Below, one piece after another: positions 1 through 4,924 of a stretch of DNA of 5,599 bases. The notes under the pieces are model-generated. The model was given only the letters and a program-made list of their open reading frames with translations, did no database searches and was not told where the DNA came from. Source of the DNA: Betaproteobacteria bacterium (GTDB lineage Bacteria; Pseudomonadota; Gammaproteobacteria; Burkholderiales; Burkholderiaceae_D); NCBI GenBank assembly GCA_015655165.1, contig JAATFN010000277.1, positions 1 through 5,599 on the forward strand. Direction: 5' to 3'. How positions within the stretch are numbered: the stretch's first letter is position 1; every line of letters begins with the position of its first letter. A program made the position numbers and the translations under genes.

Positions 1-170
1 CCACCTTGCGCTGCAACTGTATGTGAACGCGTCGGAAATACTTTGGATAACACTGCAACATTCAAACCTGCTTCCGCCAATTGAAGGGAAGCACGCATAC
101 CGGAACCGCCGGCACCAATAATCACCGCATCAAAGCGACGAACTGGAATTGTGGATTTAATAGCAGCCAC
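1..170 (-). CDS. sdhA: Succinate dehydrogenase flavoprotein subunit, N-terminal part (cut by window edge)
   Basis: This is the start of the catalytic flavoprotein of complex II, which oxidises succinate to fumarate and passes electrons through SdhB to the membrane subunits. Only 56 full codons are visible. The protein begins [20 protein letters not shown] (GTG read as Met). Residues 19-24 (GAGGSG) form the glycine-rich FAD-binding loop. [11 protein letters not shown] at residues 47-57 contains His50, which aligns with the His that binds FAD covalently in E. coli SdhA (His45). The GTG start at 170 is chosen because GGAGAG lies 7 nt upstream and no ATG start is available before the FAD motif. 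The gene begins 2 nt after the sdhD stop, so translation is probably coupled. The rest of the gene, and presumably sdhB, lie beyond position 1. The identification is secure. Confidence 0.96.
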   Translation of the reverse strand, partial: MAAIKSTIPVRRFDAVIIGAGGSGMRASLQLAEAGLNVAVLSKVFPTRSHTVAAQG

Positions 171-172
171 GT

Positions 173-538
173 TTATACTCTCCACAAAATGTGCGCCGCA
201 CATCCGGCACAACCGATTAACCACAGGATTGCGGCAACTTGTAAAACCAGGCGAATCGCAACCGGTTTCACATAATCCATAAACGCATCACGAATGCCAA
301 TCCACGCATAGAAAAACAATGCCGCAAAGGTCACGAATGTTGCGATCTTGAACCATTGCCGTGCAAACAGACCTGCCCAACCGGTGTAACCAAAATCACT
401 TGCTGTTAAAAAGCACACCAGCAAAATGACGGTATAGATCGCCATGATCACTGCTGTAATACGTTGTGCCAGCCAATCACGTAAGCCATAGTGCGCGCCG
501 ACAACCAGACGCTTAGGCCCAATATTGTTATCTGCCAT
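173..538 (-). CDS. sdhD: Succinate dehydrogenase membrane anchor subunit SdhD, with Tyr at the usual heme-ligand position
   Basis: This 121-residue protein is the smaller cytochrome b556 anchor of complex II, in the inner membrane. It has a short cytoplasmic N-terminus and three hydrophobic segments at about residues 22-45, 60-84 and 92-118. [14 protein letters not shown] at residues 16-29 is characteristic of the betaproteobacterial family. [15 protein letters not shown] at 78-92 matches E. coli AWIGMWQVLTDYVKP, so Asp88 and Tyr89 correspond to E. coli Asp82 and the quinone-site Tyr83. With the same offset of six, E. coli heme ligand His71 falls on Tyr77 (codon TAT at 308-310). No other His lies in that helix; the only others are His16 and His116. 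The ATG at 538 is preceded by GGAG inside the end of sdhC and lies 1 nt after the sdhC stop. It belongs to the sdhCDA(B) operon. Identity is secure; the effect of the Tyr is unknown. Confidence 0.95.
   Translation of the reverse strand: MADNNIGPKRLVVGAHYGLRDWLAQRITAVIMAIYTVILLVCFLTASDFGYTGWAGLFARQWFKIATFVTFAALFFYAWIGIRDAFMDYVKPVAIRLVLQVAAILWLIGCAGCAAHILWRV
178..183 (-). promoter_or_regulatory. Shine-Dalgarno site for sdhA (supports the GTG start)
   Basis: GGAGAG on the minus strand lies inside the last codons of sdhD, 7 nt before the GTG at 170. It fixes the non-ATG start of sdhA and shows that sdhA has its own ribosome site although it nearly abuts sdhD. Confidence 0.65.
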
Positions 539-539
539 T

Positions 540-950
540 TTAGAATGCTCCGAACAATTTCAATGCAACCAGCACTGCCAACGTCAGGCTGATTGTCAAC
601 ACAGTTGCAGCTGATTTACGCGCACTGACTTTATCGACACCGATATGGTTGTCCATCATAACGTGACGAATGCCCGCACAAAAATGGTGCAGATACGCCC
701 AGGACAACGCCAGGATGACCAGTTTCACAAACCAGTGGGAAGCAAATCCGTATAAGGCAGCATAAGTGTCTTCGGAAAGCAGGCTTTGGTCTAACAAACA
801 CAGAAGCAATGGCAGCATCAAAAACAGAAAAAATCCGCTGATACGATGCATGATGGATACAACGCCAGCCAAAGGCAGGCGGTAACCTACAATTTGGGTA
901 ATGTGTATGTTACGAAATTGTGGCCGTTTTGGTTTAGCGGCTTCAGACAT
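540..950 (-). CDS. sdhC: Succinate dehydrogenase cytochrome b556 subunit SdhC
   Basis: This 136-residue protein is the larger membrane anchor of complex II and helps form the ubiquinone and heme b sites. Three hydrophobic helices are seen at about 28-55, 68-92 and 112-134. The signature SIMHRISG at 32-39 carries Ser32 and Arg36, which align with the E. coli quinone-site residues Ser27 and Arg31. In LHHFCAGIRHVMMD (87-100), His89 aligns with heme ligand His84 of E. coli, so this half of the heme site is intact although the SdhD half is not. The ATG at 950 is supported by GAGGAG about 9 nt upstream. It is the first gene of the sdh operon and follows gntR on the same strand after a 144-nt gap, which holds a candidate promoter, a hairpin and an orphan ribosome site. 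Confidence 0.96.
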   Translation of the reverse strand: MSEAAKPKRPQFRNIHITQIVGYRLPLAGVVSIMHRISGFFLFLMLPLLLCLLDQSLLSEDTYAALYGFASHWFVKLVILALSWAYLHHFCAGIRHVMMDNHIGVDKVSARKSAATVLTISLTLAVLVALKLFGAF

Positions 951-977
951 AACAAATTTCTCCTCAGATTAAAACAG

Positions 978-993
978 TCGGTATTTTCACCGA
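978..993 (-). promoter_or_regulatory. Small hairpin in the sdhC leader
   Basis: On the minus strand TCGGT and ACCGA form a perfect 5-bp stem around the 6-nt loop GAAAAT, ending 27 nt before the sdhC start codon. It has no U-run, so it is not an intrinsic terminator. It could be an mRNA structure or a DNA operator. The stop codon of the candidate leader peptide lies in its loop-side half. Confidence 0.35.
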
Positions 994-1031
994 TATCCCG
1001 TACGACTCCAACTACTATTGACCATTAGCAA
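987..1031 (-). other. Candidate 12-14 codon leader peptide ahead of sdhC (speculative)
   Basis: AGGAGGTG at 1044-1037 matches eight contiguous bases of the ideal Shine-Dalgarno sequence, stronger than the site of any annotated gene here, yet no gene follows it. Seven nt after its AGGAGG core is a TTG (1031) and 13 nt after it an ATG (1025), in the same frame. The ATG version reads MVNSSWSRTGYR and stops with TGA at 989-987, inside the small hairpin. It shows no run of a regulatory amino acid. It may be translated, a ribosome standby site, or chance. Confidence 0.2.
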
Positions 1032-1066
1032 AAATACACCTCCTCTTCGCTAACCCCATAACGCCC

Positions 1067-1094
1067 ACTATAGGAATGGATCTCGCTAATTAAA
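1067..1094 (-). promoter_or_regulatory. Candidate promoter for sdhCDA(B)
   Basis: TATAGT at 1072-1067 matches five of six bases of the -10 consensus. Sixteen nt upstream, TTTAAT at 1094-1089 is a weak -35 (three of six), embedded in A/T-rich DNA that could act like an UP element. Transcription would start near 1060 and give a leader of about 110 nt. It lies just after the gntR stop codon, where an independent sdh promoter is expected. gntR read-through may also contribute, as no terminator is visible. Confidence 0.4.
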
Positions 1095-1105
1095 TTAATT
1101 TAATT
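1088..1105. repeat. 18-bp perfect A/T palindrome over the gntR stop codon
   Basis: AATTAAATTAATTTAATT reads the same on both strands over all 18 bases. It covers the last codons of gntR (Glu, Leu, Asn, stop) and touches the candidate sdh -35 region. It contains no G or C, so chance is more likely than for a mixed palindrome, but its place beside the promoter makes a protein site or bendable element possible. Confidence 0.5.
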
Positions 1106-1880
1106 CATTCCTGTAATGATAGTTTTTTGTCAGATACAAGCCTCGCCGTAATTCGACCGGCTTGTCTCCATAAGTAAATGATGCACGCTCCACGCTCAAC
1201 AAAGGTTCACCCAAGACAACACCTAACAGCACAGAAGACTCGTGATCTGCCGCGATGGCCTTGATTTGCTCTTCAGCACGAATCATACGCGTACCAAACT
1301 CGGACTCAAACAGACCATACAACGGTCCTTTGTACTCAACCAACCTCTCGGCGGTCAGTCCTTTAAAAATCACGCCAGGCAACCAGATATCCTCCAAGAC
1401 GACCGGTGTGCCATTAAATGACTTCACACGGCGAATATAGATCACAGAATCGCCCGACTTCATGTCCAATTGACGTGCCAGATCTGCATTTGCCCGCAAA
1501 CGCTTGACATCGACAATTTTGTTATAAGCCCTTTGCGGAGAGTCCACATCAGGTTTTAAGCGTAAAAAACGGAATTGTGCGTGCGTCTCATGATGAGTGG
1601 CCACAAATGTGCCTTTACCTTGCCTGCGAATCACGAGGTTTTCCGCAGCCAATTCATCAATTGCCTTACGGACAGTACCCTGACTGACCTTAAAGCGCAC
1701 ACCCAGCTCTACCTCGCTCGGTATCAATTCACCCGGCTTCCACTCACCGGACTCCAGTCGTTGTGTGATTAATGCCTTGATTTGCTGGTAAAGCGGGCTA
1801 AATGTAGGTGCCATTGCTGTAGCGCCTGCTACAACGGCTGGCACATCGTTATTATTTACGTCTGATGGTATAGAACTCAT
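1095..1880 (-). CDS. GntR-family (HutC subfamily) transcriptional regulator, likely regulator of the TCA genes
   Basis: This 261-residue repressor-type regulator has an N-terminal winged helix-turn-helix at about residues 26-95: PLYQQIKALI (29-38), GELIPSEVELGVRFKVSQG (50-68), TVRKAIDELAAENLVIRRQG and GKGTFVA (88-94). A UTRA effector domain follows at about 115-255. This is the GntR/HutC layout, and the UTRA domain normally binds a small metabolite. The first 25 residues are a polar, Ala/Asn-rich lead. I start at the ATG at 1880, which has GGTGA about 10 nt upstream. In-frame GTG codons at 1898 and 1895 would add six or five residues but have poorer ribosome sites. It lies directly upstream of sdhC on the same strand and is divergent from mdh, so control of sdh, mdh or itself is likely. 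The effector is not readable; a TCA intermediate would fit. Family call is firm, targets are inferred. Confidence 0.92.
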   Translation of the reverse strand: MSSIPSDVNNNDVPAVVAGATAMAPTFSPLYQQIKALITQRLESGEWKPGELIPSEVELGVRFKVSQGTVRKAIDELAAENLVIRRQGKGTFVATHHETHAQFRFLRLKPDVDSPQRAYNKIVDVKRLRANADLARQLDMKSGDSVIYIRRVKSFNGTPVVLEDIWLPGVIFKGLTAERLVEYKGPLYGLFESEFGTRMIRAEEQIKAIAADHESSVLLGVVLGEPLLSVERASFTYGDKPVELRRGLYLTKNYHYRNELN

Positions 1881-1939
1881 AGGGCTGAATTTCACCACAA
1901 ACGAACATCGGCGTCTAGTACTAAGTGATGAATAATATG

Positions 1940-1959
1940 TCTTATATAAGATATAAGAT
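1940..1959. promoter_or_regulatory. Candidate GntR operator between gntR and mdh
   Basis: TCTTATATAAGA at 1940-1951 is a perfect 12-bp palindrome. It runs into a second ATATAAGAT, so ATATAAGAT occurs twice (1944-1952 and 1951-1959), 7 bp apart. The outer arms CTTATAT and ATATAAG form a further 7-3-7 inverted repeat. It ends 5 bp upstream of the mdh -35 and lies 60 bp from the gntR start, so one bound protein could affect both genes. The assignment to the adjacent GntR protein is inference. Confidence 0.55.
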
Positions 1960-1964
1960 TGTCA

Positions 1965-1993
1965 TTGACAGCCCACACTCTCCGCCCTAAACT
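1965..1993 (+). promoter_or_regulatory. Sigma70-type promoter for mdh
   Basis: A consensus -35 TTGACA (1965-1970) is followed after exactly 17 nt by TAAACT (1988-1993, four of six -10 bases). Transcription would begin near 2000, giving an mdh leader of about 210 nt. The -35 is also one arm of the 11-bp inverted repeat TGTCATTGACA (1960-1970). Confidence 0.6.
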
Positions 1994-2042
1994 CGCGGAC
2001 ATGCGTTTTTATGTGCGCGCATGTATTATCATGTTGTATTAG

Positions 2043-2180
2043 ATGGATGCTTCACCAATGTCATTAAAAGCCTCGGCGAGGCTGGGTTTGGAAGACTTGA
2101 TAAGTCATACTGAAATGCAATGTTGCACCAAAAACGAATACAGGGTGTTTGCCTGCAAGTGCGGGCAAATGTCTACATAA
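2043..2180 (+). CDS. Possible 45-residue Cys-containing ORF in the mdh leader (doubtful)
   Basis: An open frame from the ATG at 2043 to the TAA at 2180 would encode 45 residues starting [20 protein letters not shown]. The second half has paired cysteines (CC at 27-28 and CKC at 38-40), spaced somewhat like a small metal-binding knuckle. There is no ribosome site before the ATG; TAG directly precedes it. The frame also runs through several RNA-like hairpins, which argues that it is incidental. I list it only because it is intact and lies in an otherwise unexplained leader. It is most likely not a gene. Confidence 0.15.
   Translation: MDASPMSLKASARLGLEDLISHTEMQCCTKNEYRVFACKCGQMST
2148..2169 (+). 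promoter_or_regulatory. Strong leader hairpin 42 nt before mdh
   Basis: TTTGCCTGC (2148-2156) and GCGGGCAAA (2161-2169) form a 9-bp stem with one U-G wobble around the loop AAGT. It is the most stable structure in the leader. No U-run follows and the mdh ribosome site lies about 30 nt downstream, so it neither terminates nor directly hides that site. Protection of mRNA or recognition by a regulator is possible. Confidence 0.5.
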
Positions 2181-2200
2181 CAGCTTTCTACTACCTCTTT

Positions 2201-2205
2201 GGAGA
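2201..2205 (+). promoter_or_regulatory. Shine-Dalgarno site that sets the mdh start
   Basis: GGAGA lies 6 nt before the ATG at 2212. It rules out the longer in-frame reading that begins at a TTG inside the leader hairpin. Confidence 0.75.
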
Positions 2206-2211
2206 TTCAAC

Positions 2212-3201
2212 ATGGCTAAATCCCCCAAGCGTGTTGCCATTACTGGCGCCGCAGGTCAAATCGGTTACTCTCTACTGTTTCGCATCGCCAATGGCGATTT
2301 GCTGGGCAAAGATCAACCTGTCATTCTGCAATTACTGGAAATTCCTGATGAGAAAGCGCAAAAAGCCCTCAAAGGCGTCATCATGGAAATCGATGACTGC
2401 GCATTCCCTTTACTGGCAGGTGTAACAGCCCATAGCGACCCATTGACAGCATTTAAAGATGCAGACGTTGCATTGTTGGTCGGCGCACGCCCACGTGGCC
2501 CTGGCATGGAACGTAAAGACCTGCTTGAAGCCAATGCACAGATTTTCACAGTACAAGGCAAGGCATTAGATGCTGTTGCTTCACGCGACGTCAAAGTCTT
2601 GGTTGTTGGCAATCCTGCCAATACCAATGCGTATATCGCCATGAAATCCGCTCCGAATCTGCCAGCCAAAAACTTCACGGCAATGCTGCGCTTGGATCAT
2701 AACCGTGCCTTGTCGCAAGTCGCGGCAAAAATCGGTAAACCGGTCGGTTCCATCGAGAAACTCGTTGTGTGGGGTAATCACTCTCCAACCATGTATGCCG
2801 ACTACCGTTTCGCGACTGCCGAAGGCGCTTCTGTCAAAGACGCGATCAACGATCAGGTATGGAATAAAGATGTGTTCCTGCCAACAGTAGGCAAACGTGG
2901 TGCGGCAATTATCGAAGCACGCGGCTTGTCTTCTGCGGCTTCCGCTGCAAATGCGGCAATCGACCACGTGCGTGACTGTGTATTGGGCACAAACGGCAAA
3001 TGGACAACAATGGGTGTGCCATCTGACGGTTCTTACGGTATTCCTGAAGGTACAATCTTCGGCTTCCCTGTTACAACAGAGAATGGCGAATACAAGATTG
3101 TTCAAGGTCTGGAAATCGATGCATTCTCCCAAGAGCGCATCAATGTGACACTGAAAGAACTGCAAGAAGAGCGCGAAGGCGTCAAGCACTTGGTAGGCTA
3201 A
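2212..3201 (+). CDS. mdh: Malate dehydrogenase (NAD-dependent)
   Basis: This cytoplasmic enzyme interconverts malate and oxaloacetate with NAD. At 329 residues it has the normal length for the type shared with cytosolic MDHs. The NAD-binding loop is [10 protein letters not shown] (11-20). The active-site loop [18 protein letters not shown] (91-108) carries substrate Arg95 and Arg101. [14 protein letters not shown] (131-144) is the conserved nucleotide and substrate strand. LDHNRA (161-166) gives catalytic Asp162 and substrate Arg165, and WGNHSP (187-192) gives proton-relay His190. All key residues are present. The start at 2212 is set by GGAGA and by [16 protein letters not shown] matching family N-termini. 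It is transcribed divergently from gntR and sdh with its own promoter and long leader, and is closed by a strong terminator, so it is probably monocistronic. Confidence 0.97.
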   Translation: MAKSPKRVAITGAAGQIGYSLLFRIANGDLLGKDQPVILQLLEIPDEKAQKALKGVIMEIDDCAFPLLAGVTAHSDPLTAFKDADVALLVGARPRGPGMERKDLLEANAQIFTVQGKALDAVASRDVKVLVVGNPANTNAYIAMKSAPNLPAKNFTAMLRLDHNRALSQVAAKIGKPVGSIEKLVVWGNHSPTMYADYRFATAEGASVKDAINDQVWNKDVFLPTVGKRGAAIIEARGLSSAASAANAAIDHVRDCVLGTNGKWTTMGVPSDGSYGIPEGTIFGFPVTTENGEYKIVQGLEIDAFSQERINVTLKELQEEREGVKHLVG

Positions 3202-3210
3202 CAATCAATC

Positions 3211-3233
3211 GCGGCGGGCAACTGCCGCTTTTT
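3211..3233 (+). terminator. Rho-independent terminator of mdh
   Basis: GCGGCGG pairs with CTGCCGC as a 7-bp stem (one G-U) closed by the stable tetraloop GCAA, followed by five T (3229-3233). It begins 9 nt after the mdh stop. This separates mdh from the next gene. Confidence 0.88.
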
Positions 3234-3282
3234 ATGAAAGTAAAGGTGTATCCCCAGTTCGTAGCATGAAACAAAACAATCT

Positions 3283-3321
3283 CAATATTGTGATGCATTA
3301 GCATGACGAATATTGGATAAT
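3283..3321 (+). promoter_or_regulatory. Nested inverted repeat and -10-like box upstream of the CitE-like gene
   Basis: CAATATT (3283-3289) and AATATTG (3309-3315) face each other around an inner ATGC-ATTA-GCAT repeat (3293-3304), with nearly the same centre. GATAAT at 3316-3321 matches five of six -10 bases, but no good -35 stands at 16-18 nt. An activator-dependent or repressed promoter would fit. The gene begins 30 nt downstream. Confidence 0.35.
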
Positions 3322-3351
3322 GCAGCCAATTGACAGATACGCATAAAAACG

Positions 3352-4332
3352 ATGCACCCCACCCAGGCCCTATTCCCAGGTAAACAGCAACCGGTATCCC
3401 TGCCGGTATGCGACCACTACGCCGGATCCGAAAAGATCATGCGTAAGTCTATGGCCTTGCAAAACGAGTTGGGTGCCTGTTTTGATATTACTTTCGATTG
3501 TGAAGATGGTGCTGCCTCCGGCAATGAAACTGCACATGCGCAGCTAGTTGCCGGGCTTCTGACAGATAAAGACAATCACGCTAACCGTATCGGTGTGCGC
3601 ATTCACGATATCGACAGTCCCTTTTTTGCGCAGGACATTTCCATCATTTGCAAGCAAGCAGCAACCAGACTTGCCTACATGATGCTTCCCAAAGCAGAGA
3701 AAGTCGCTGATGTCGAAAAAGCGTTAGGCATGATCAATACCCATGCCAATGCAGCTGGACGTGCCAATTTGCCGTTACATGTTTTAATTGAATCACATGG
3801 CGCGTTAGTCGATGTCTGGAAGATTGCGGCGATACCGCAAGTGCAGTCATTATCATTCGGGATCATGGATTTTGTATCCGAACACCACGGTGCAGTTCCT
3901 GCAACAGCAATGCGTTCTCCAGGGCAGTTTACTCACCCCCTGGTTGTACGCGCAAAGCTTGAAATTGCAGCAGCTTGCCATGCATTCGGCAAAGTCCCGT
4001 CTCATAACGTGACAACAGAAATACAGGATACGCAGGTCGTCACAGCCGATGCGCAACAGGCAAGACAATTAGGTTATACAAGGATGTGGAGTATCCACCC
4101 ATCCCAGATTAAACCGATTGTTGCGGCAATGACGCCCTCAATAGAAGAAATCGGTGAGGCATCAGAAATTCTACTCACCGCGCAAGCCAAACAATGGGGG
4201 CCAATTCAACATCAGGGGCGCTTGCATGACCGTGCCAGCTACCGATATTACTGGGCATTGTTACAGCGAGCACATTTAGCAGGTGCGACTTTAACGGCAG
4301 CAAGTCTGCAGTTGGTCTCATCTGGATCATGA
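3352..4332 (+). CDS. CitE/HpcH-HpaI-family CoA-ester lyase or thioesterase-like protein
   Basis: This 326-residue protein has the TIM-barrel plan of the citrate lyase beta/malyl-CoA lyase family. Visible elements are FDCEDGA (48-54), VRIHDID (82-88) with likely substrate Arg83, MLPKAEKVADV (111-121), VLIESHG (144-150) with Glu147 and FGIMDF (169-174) with Asp173 as likely Mg2+ ligands, and YTRMWSIHPSQIKPI (242-256), the conserved C-terminal strand. Family members cleave or hydrolyse malyl-CoA, citramalyl-CoA or related esters; the exact substrate cannot be told here. The motifs depart from textbook CitE, and the protein has about 30 extra residues (HDRASYRYYWALLQRAHLAG at 292-311). No citrate lyase partners (citD, citF) are seen, so it is not part of that complex. 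The ATG at 3352 is the only sensible start: an in-frame TGA lies at 3331. Its ribosome site is very weak. A gene for a secreted protein follows after 25 nt. Confidence 0.85.
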   Translation: MHPTQALFPGKQQPVSLPVCDHYAGSEKIMRKSMALQNELGACFDITFDCEDGAASGNETAHAQLVAGLLTDKDNHANRIGVRIHDIDSPFFAQDISIICKQAATRLAYMMLPKAEKVADVEKALGMINTHANAAGRANLPLHVLIESHGALVDVWKIAAIPQVQSLSFGIMDFVSEHHGAVPATAMRSPGQFTHPLVVRAKLEIAAACHAFGKVPSHNVTTEIQDTQVVTADAQQARQLGYTRMWSIHPSQIKPIVAAMTPSIEEIGEASEILLTAQAKQWGPIQHQGRLHDRASYRYYWALLQRAHLAGATLTAASLQLVSSGS

Positions 4333-4357
4333 CCTCATCAATAAAGTGACTTATTTT

Positions 4358-4846
4358 ATGAAAAAGCAATTAACAGCAATTACCCTTTTAGCAGCATTGT
4401 GTGGCACATCCTTCTCGGGTGCCATTGCTGCTGACACCCAAAAACCTGTCGCCAAAAAACAGGTTAAAAAATCCACCAAGGCGGTAGCGGCAGCAGTACC
4501 AGCAGCAGCGTCCAGAATGCCTTTTAATTCCGACGAAGAAGACAATGAGCATGAGCCGGATGTGTCAGAGACAACATCGTGGCAAATGGCATGTGAATTG
4601 GGCAACAGCATTACGGTCTTTGCCAATGACACAGACAATCGCCATATTGCGATTCGCTGGCAAAACCGCATTAACCGTTTAACCCGTGTTGCAACCAGCA
4701 CTGGGGCCAACCGTTTCGAAAATAAAAAAGCCGGATTGTTATGGATCGATATTCCGACCAAAGGGATGTTGCTCGATACTAAAAAAGGCCGTCAACTTGC
4801 CAACGAGTGTACACAATCGGGCAATAAAGAACCACGGAAAGGTTAA
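4358..4846 (+). CDS. Secreted protein with MliC/PliC-like (C-type lysozyme inhibitor) C-terminal domain
   Basis: This 162-residue protein begins with a clear Sec signal peptide: Lys2-Lys3, a hydrophobic core at 5-18 and an Ala-X-Ala site near residue 24 (GAIAA then DTQ). A Lys/Ala/Pro-rich linker (27-52) and an acidic patch (DEEDNEHEPD, 59-68) follow. The domain at 75-151 starts with WQMACE and ends at Cys151, so Cys79 and Cys151 could form a disulfide. It resembles MliC/PliC: TSTGANRF (113-120) parallels the SASGARY motif, and TKG (134-136) parallels SKGDEA, so the inhibitory Ser/Thr and Lys have counterparts. The likely role is in the periplasm, blocking host lysozyme or a related muramidase. 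Cys15 follows Leu14, not Gly/Ala/Ser, so it is not a lipoprotein. I start at the ATG at 4358; a GTG at 4346 would add four residues. It lies 25 nt after the CitE-like gene and is probably cotranscribed. The domain call is from memory of the motif and is moderate. Confidence 0.6.
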   Translation: MKKQLTAITLLAALCGTSFSGAIAADTQKPVAKKQVKKSTKAVAAAVPAAASRMPFNSDEEDNEHEPDVSETTSWQMACELGNSITVFANDTDNRHIAIRWQNRINRLTRVATSTGANRFENKKAGLLWIDIPTKGMLLDTKKGRQLANECTQSGNKEPRKG

Positions 4847-4869
4847 CGACTAAAAAAATAATATCGCAG

Positions 4870-4898
4870 TTTACCTATTTGTCATTACCCCACATTAT
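4870..4898 (+). promoter_or_regulatory. Weak candidate promoter for acnA
   Basis: TTTACC (4870-4875) and CATTAT (4893-4898) stand 17 nt apart, each matching four of six consensus bases. The gap of 78 nt before acnA has no terminator, so read-through from upstream is also possible. Nothing resembling the TCTTATATAAGA operator is found here. Confidence 0.3.
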
Positions 4899-4924
4899 TC
4901 AAACCTAAGCTAAGGAGAGAGGCC

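Larger units (their letters stand above)
2000..2211 (+). other. Long, hairpin-rich 5' leader of mdh
   Basis: This region holds no recognisable gene but a row of inverted repeats: ACATGCG/CGCATGT (1999-2005 and 2018-2024), GCCTCGGCGAGGC (2070-2082), GACTT-GAT-AAGTC (2094-2106), TGCAA-TG-TTGCA (2116-2127) and the large hairpin at 2148-2169. If transcription starts near 2000, most would be in the mRNA. None has a U-run, so simple termination is unlikely. It could be a cis-acting RNA, an mRNA-stability element or a set of DNA-binding sites. I do not recognise it as a known riboswitch class. Confidence 0.4.

Noticed and set aside
1881..1898. GntR start at GTG 1898 or 1895
   Set aside because: The upstream sequence lacks a ribosome site and the extra residues precede an ATG with a fair site; kept only as an alternative.
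1960..1970. FNR/CRP-type site at TGTCATTGACA
   Set aside because: The spacing and half sites do not match TTGAT-N4-ATCAA or TGTGA-N6-TCACA.
2070..2082. GCCTCGGCGAGGC as an intrinsic terminator or attenuator
   Set aside because: The stem is short and followed by TGGGTTTGG, not a T-run.
2149..2211. Longer mdh reading from a TTG, adding 21 residues
   Set aside because: The TTG lies in the leader hairpin with no ribosome site, while GGAGA stands 6 nt before ATG 2212 and the shorter protein matches family N-termini.
2581..3204. 207-codon minus-strand frame opposite mdh
   Set aside because: It is fully antisense to a well conserved enzyme gene and reads as Cys/Arg-rich sequence with no family motif; a shadow of the codon pattern.
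3330..3335. Consensus TTGACA as a -35 for the CitE-like gene
   Set aside because: The matching -10 position falls at 3353-3358 inside the start of the gene and reads TGCACC, which is not a -10.
4391..4402. Possible lipobox at LAALC in the secreted protein
   Set aside because: The residue before Cys15 is Leu, not Gly, Ala or Ser, and a good Ala-X-Ala signal peptidase I site follows.
4351..4761. 136-codon minus-strand frame opposite the secreted protein gene
   Set aside because: The plus strand has a signal peptide and a recognisable domain; the antisense frame has no ribosome site or motif.
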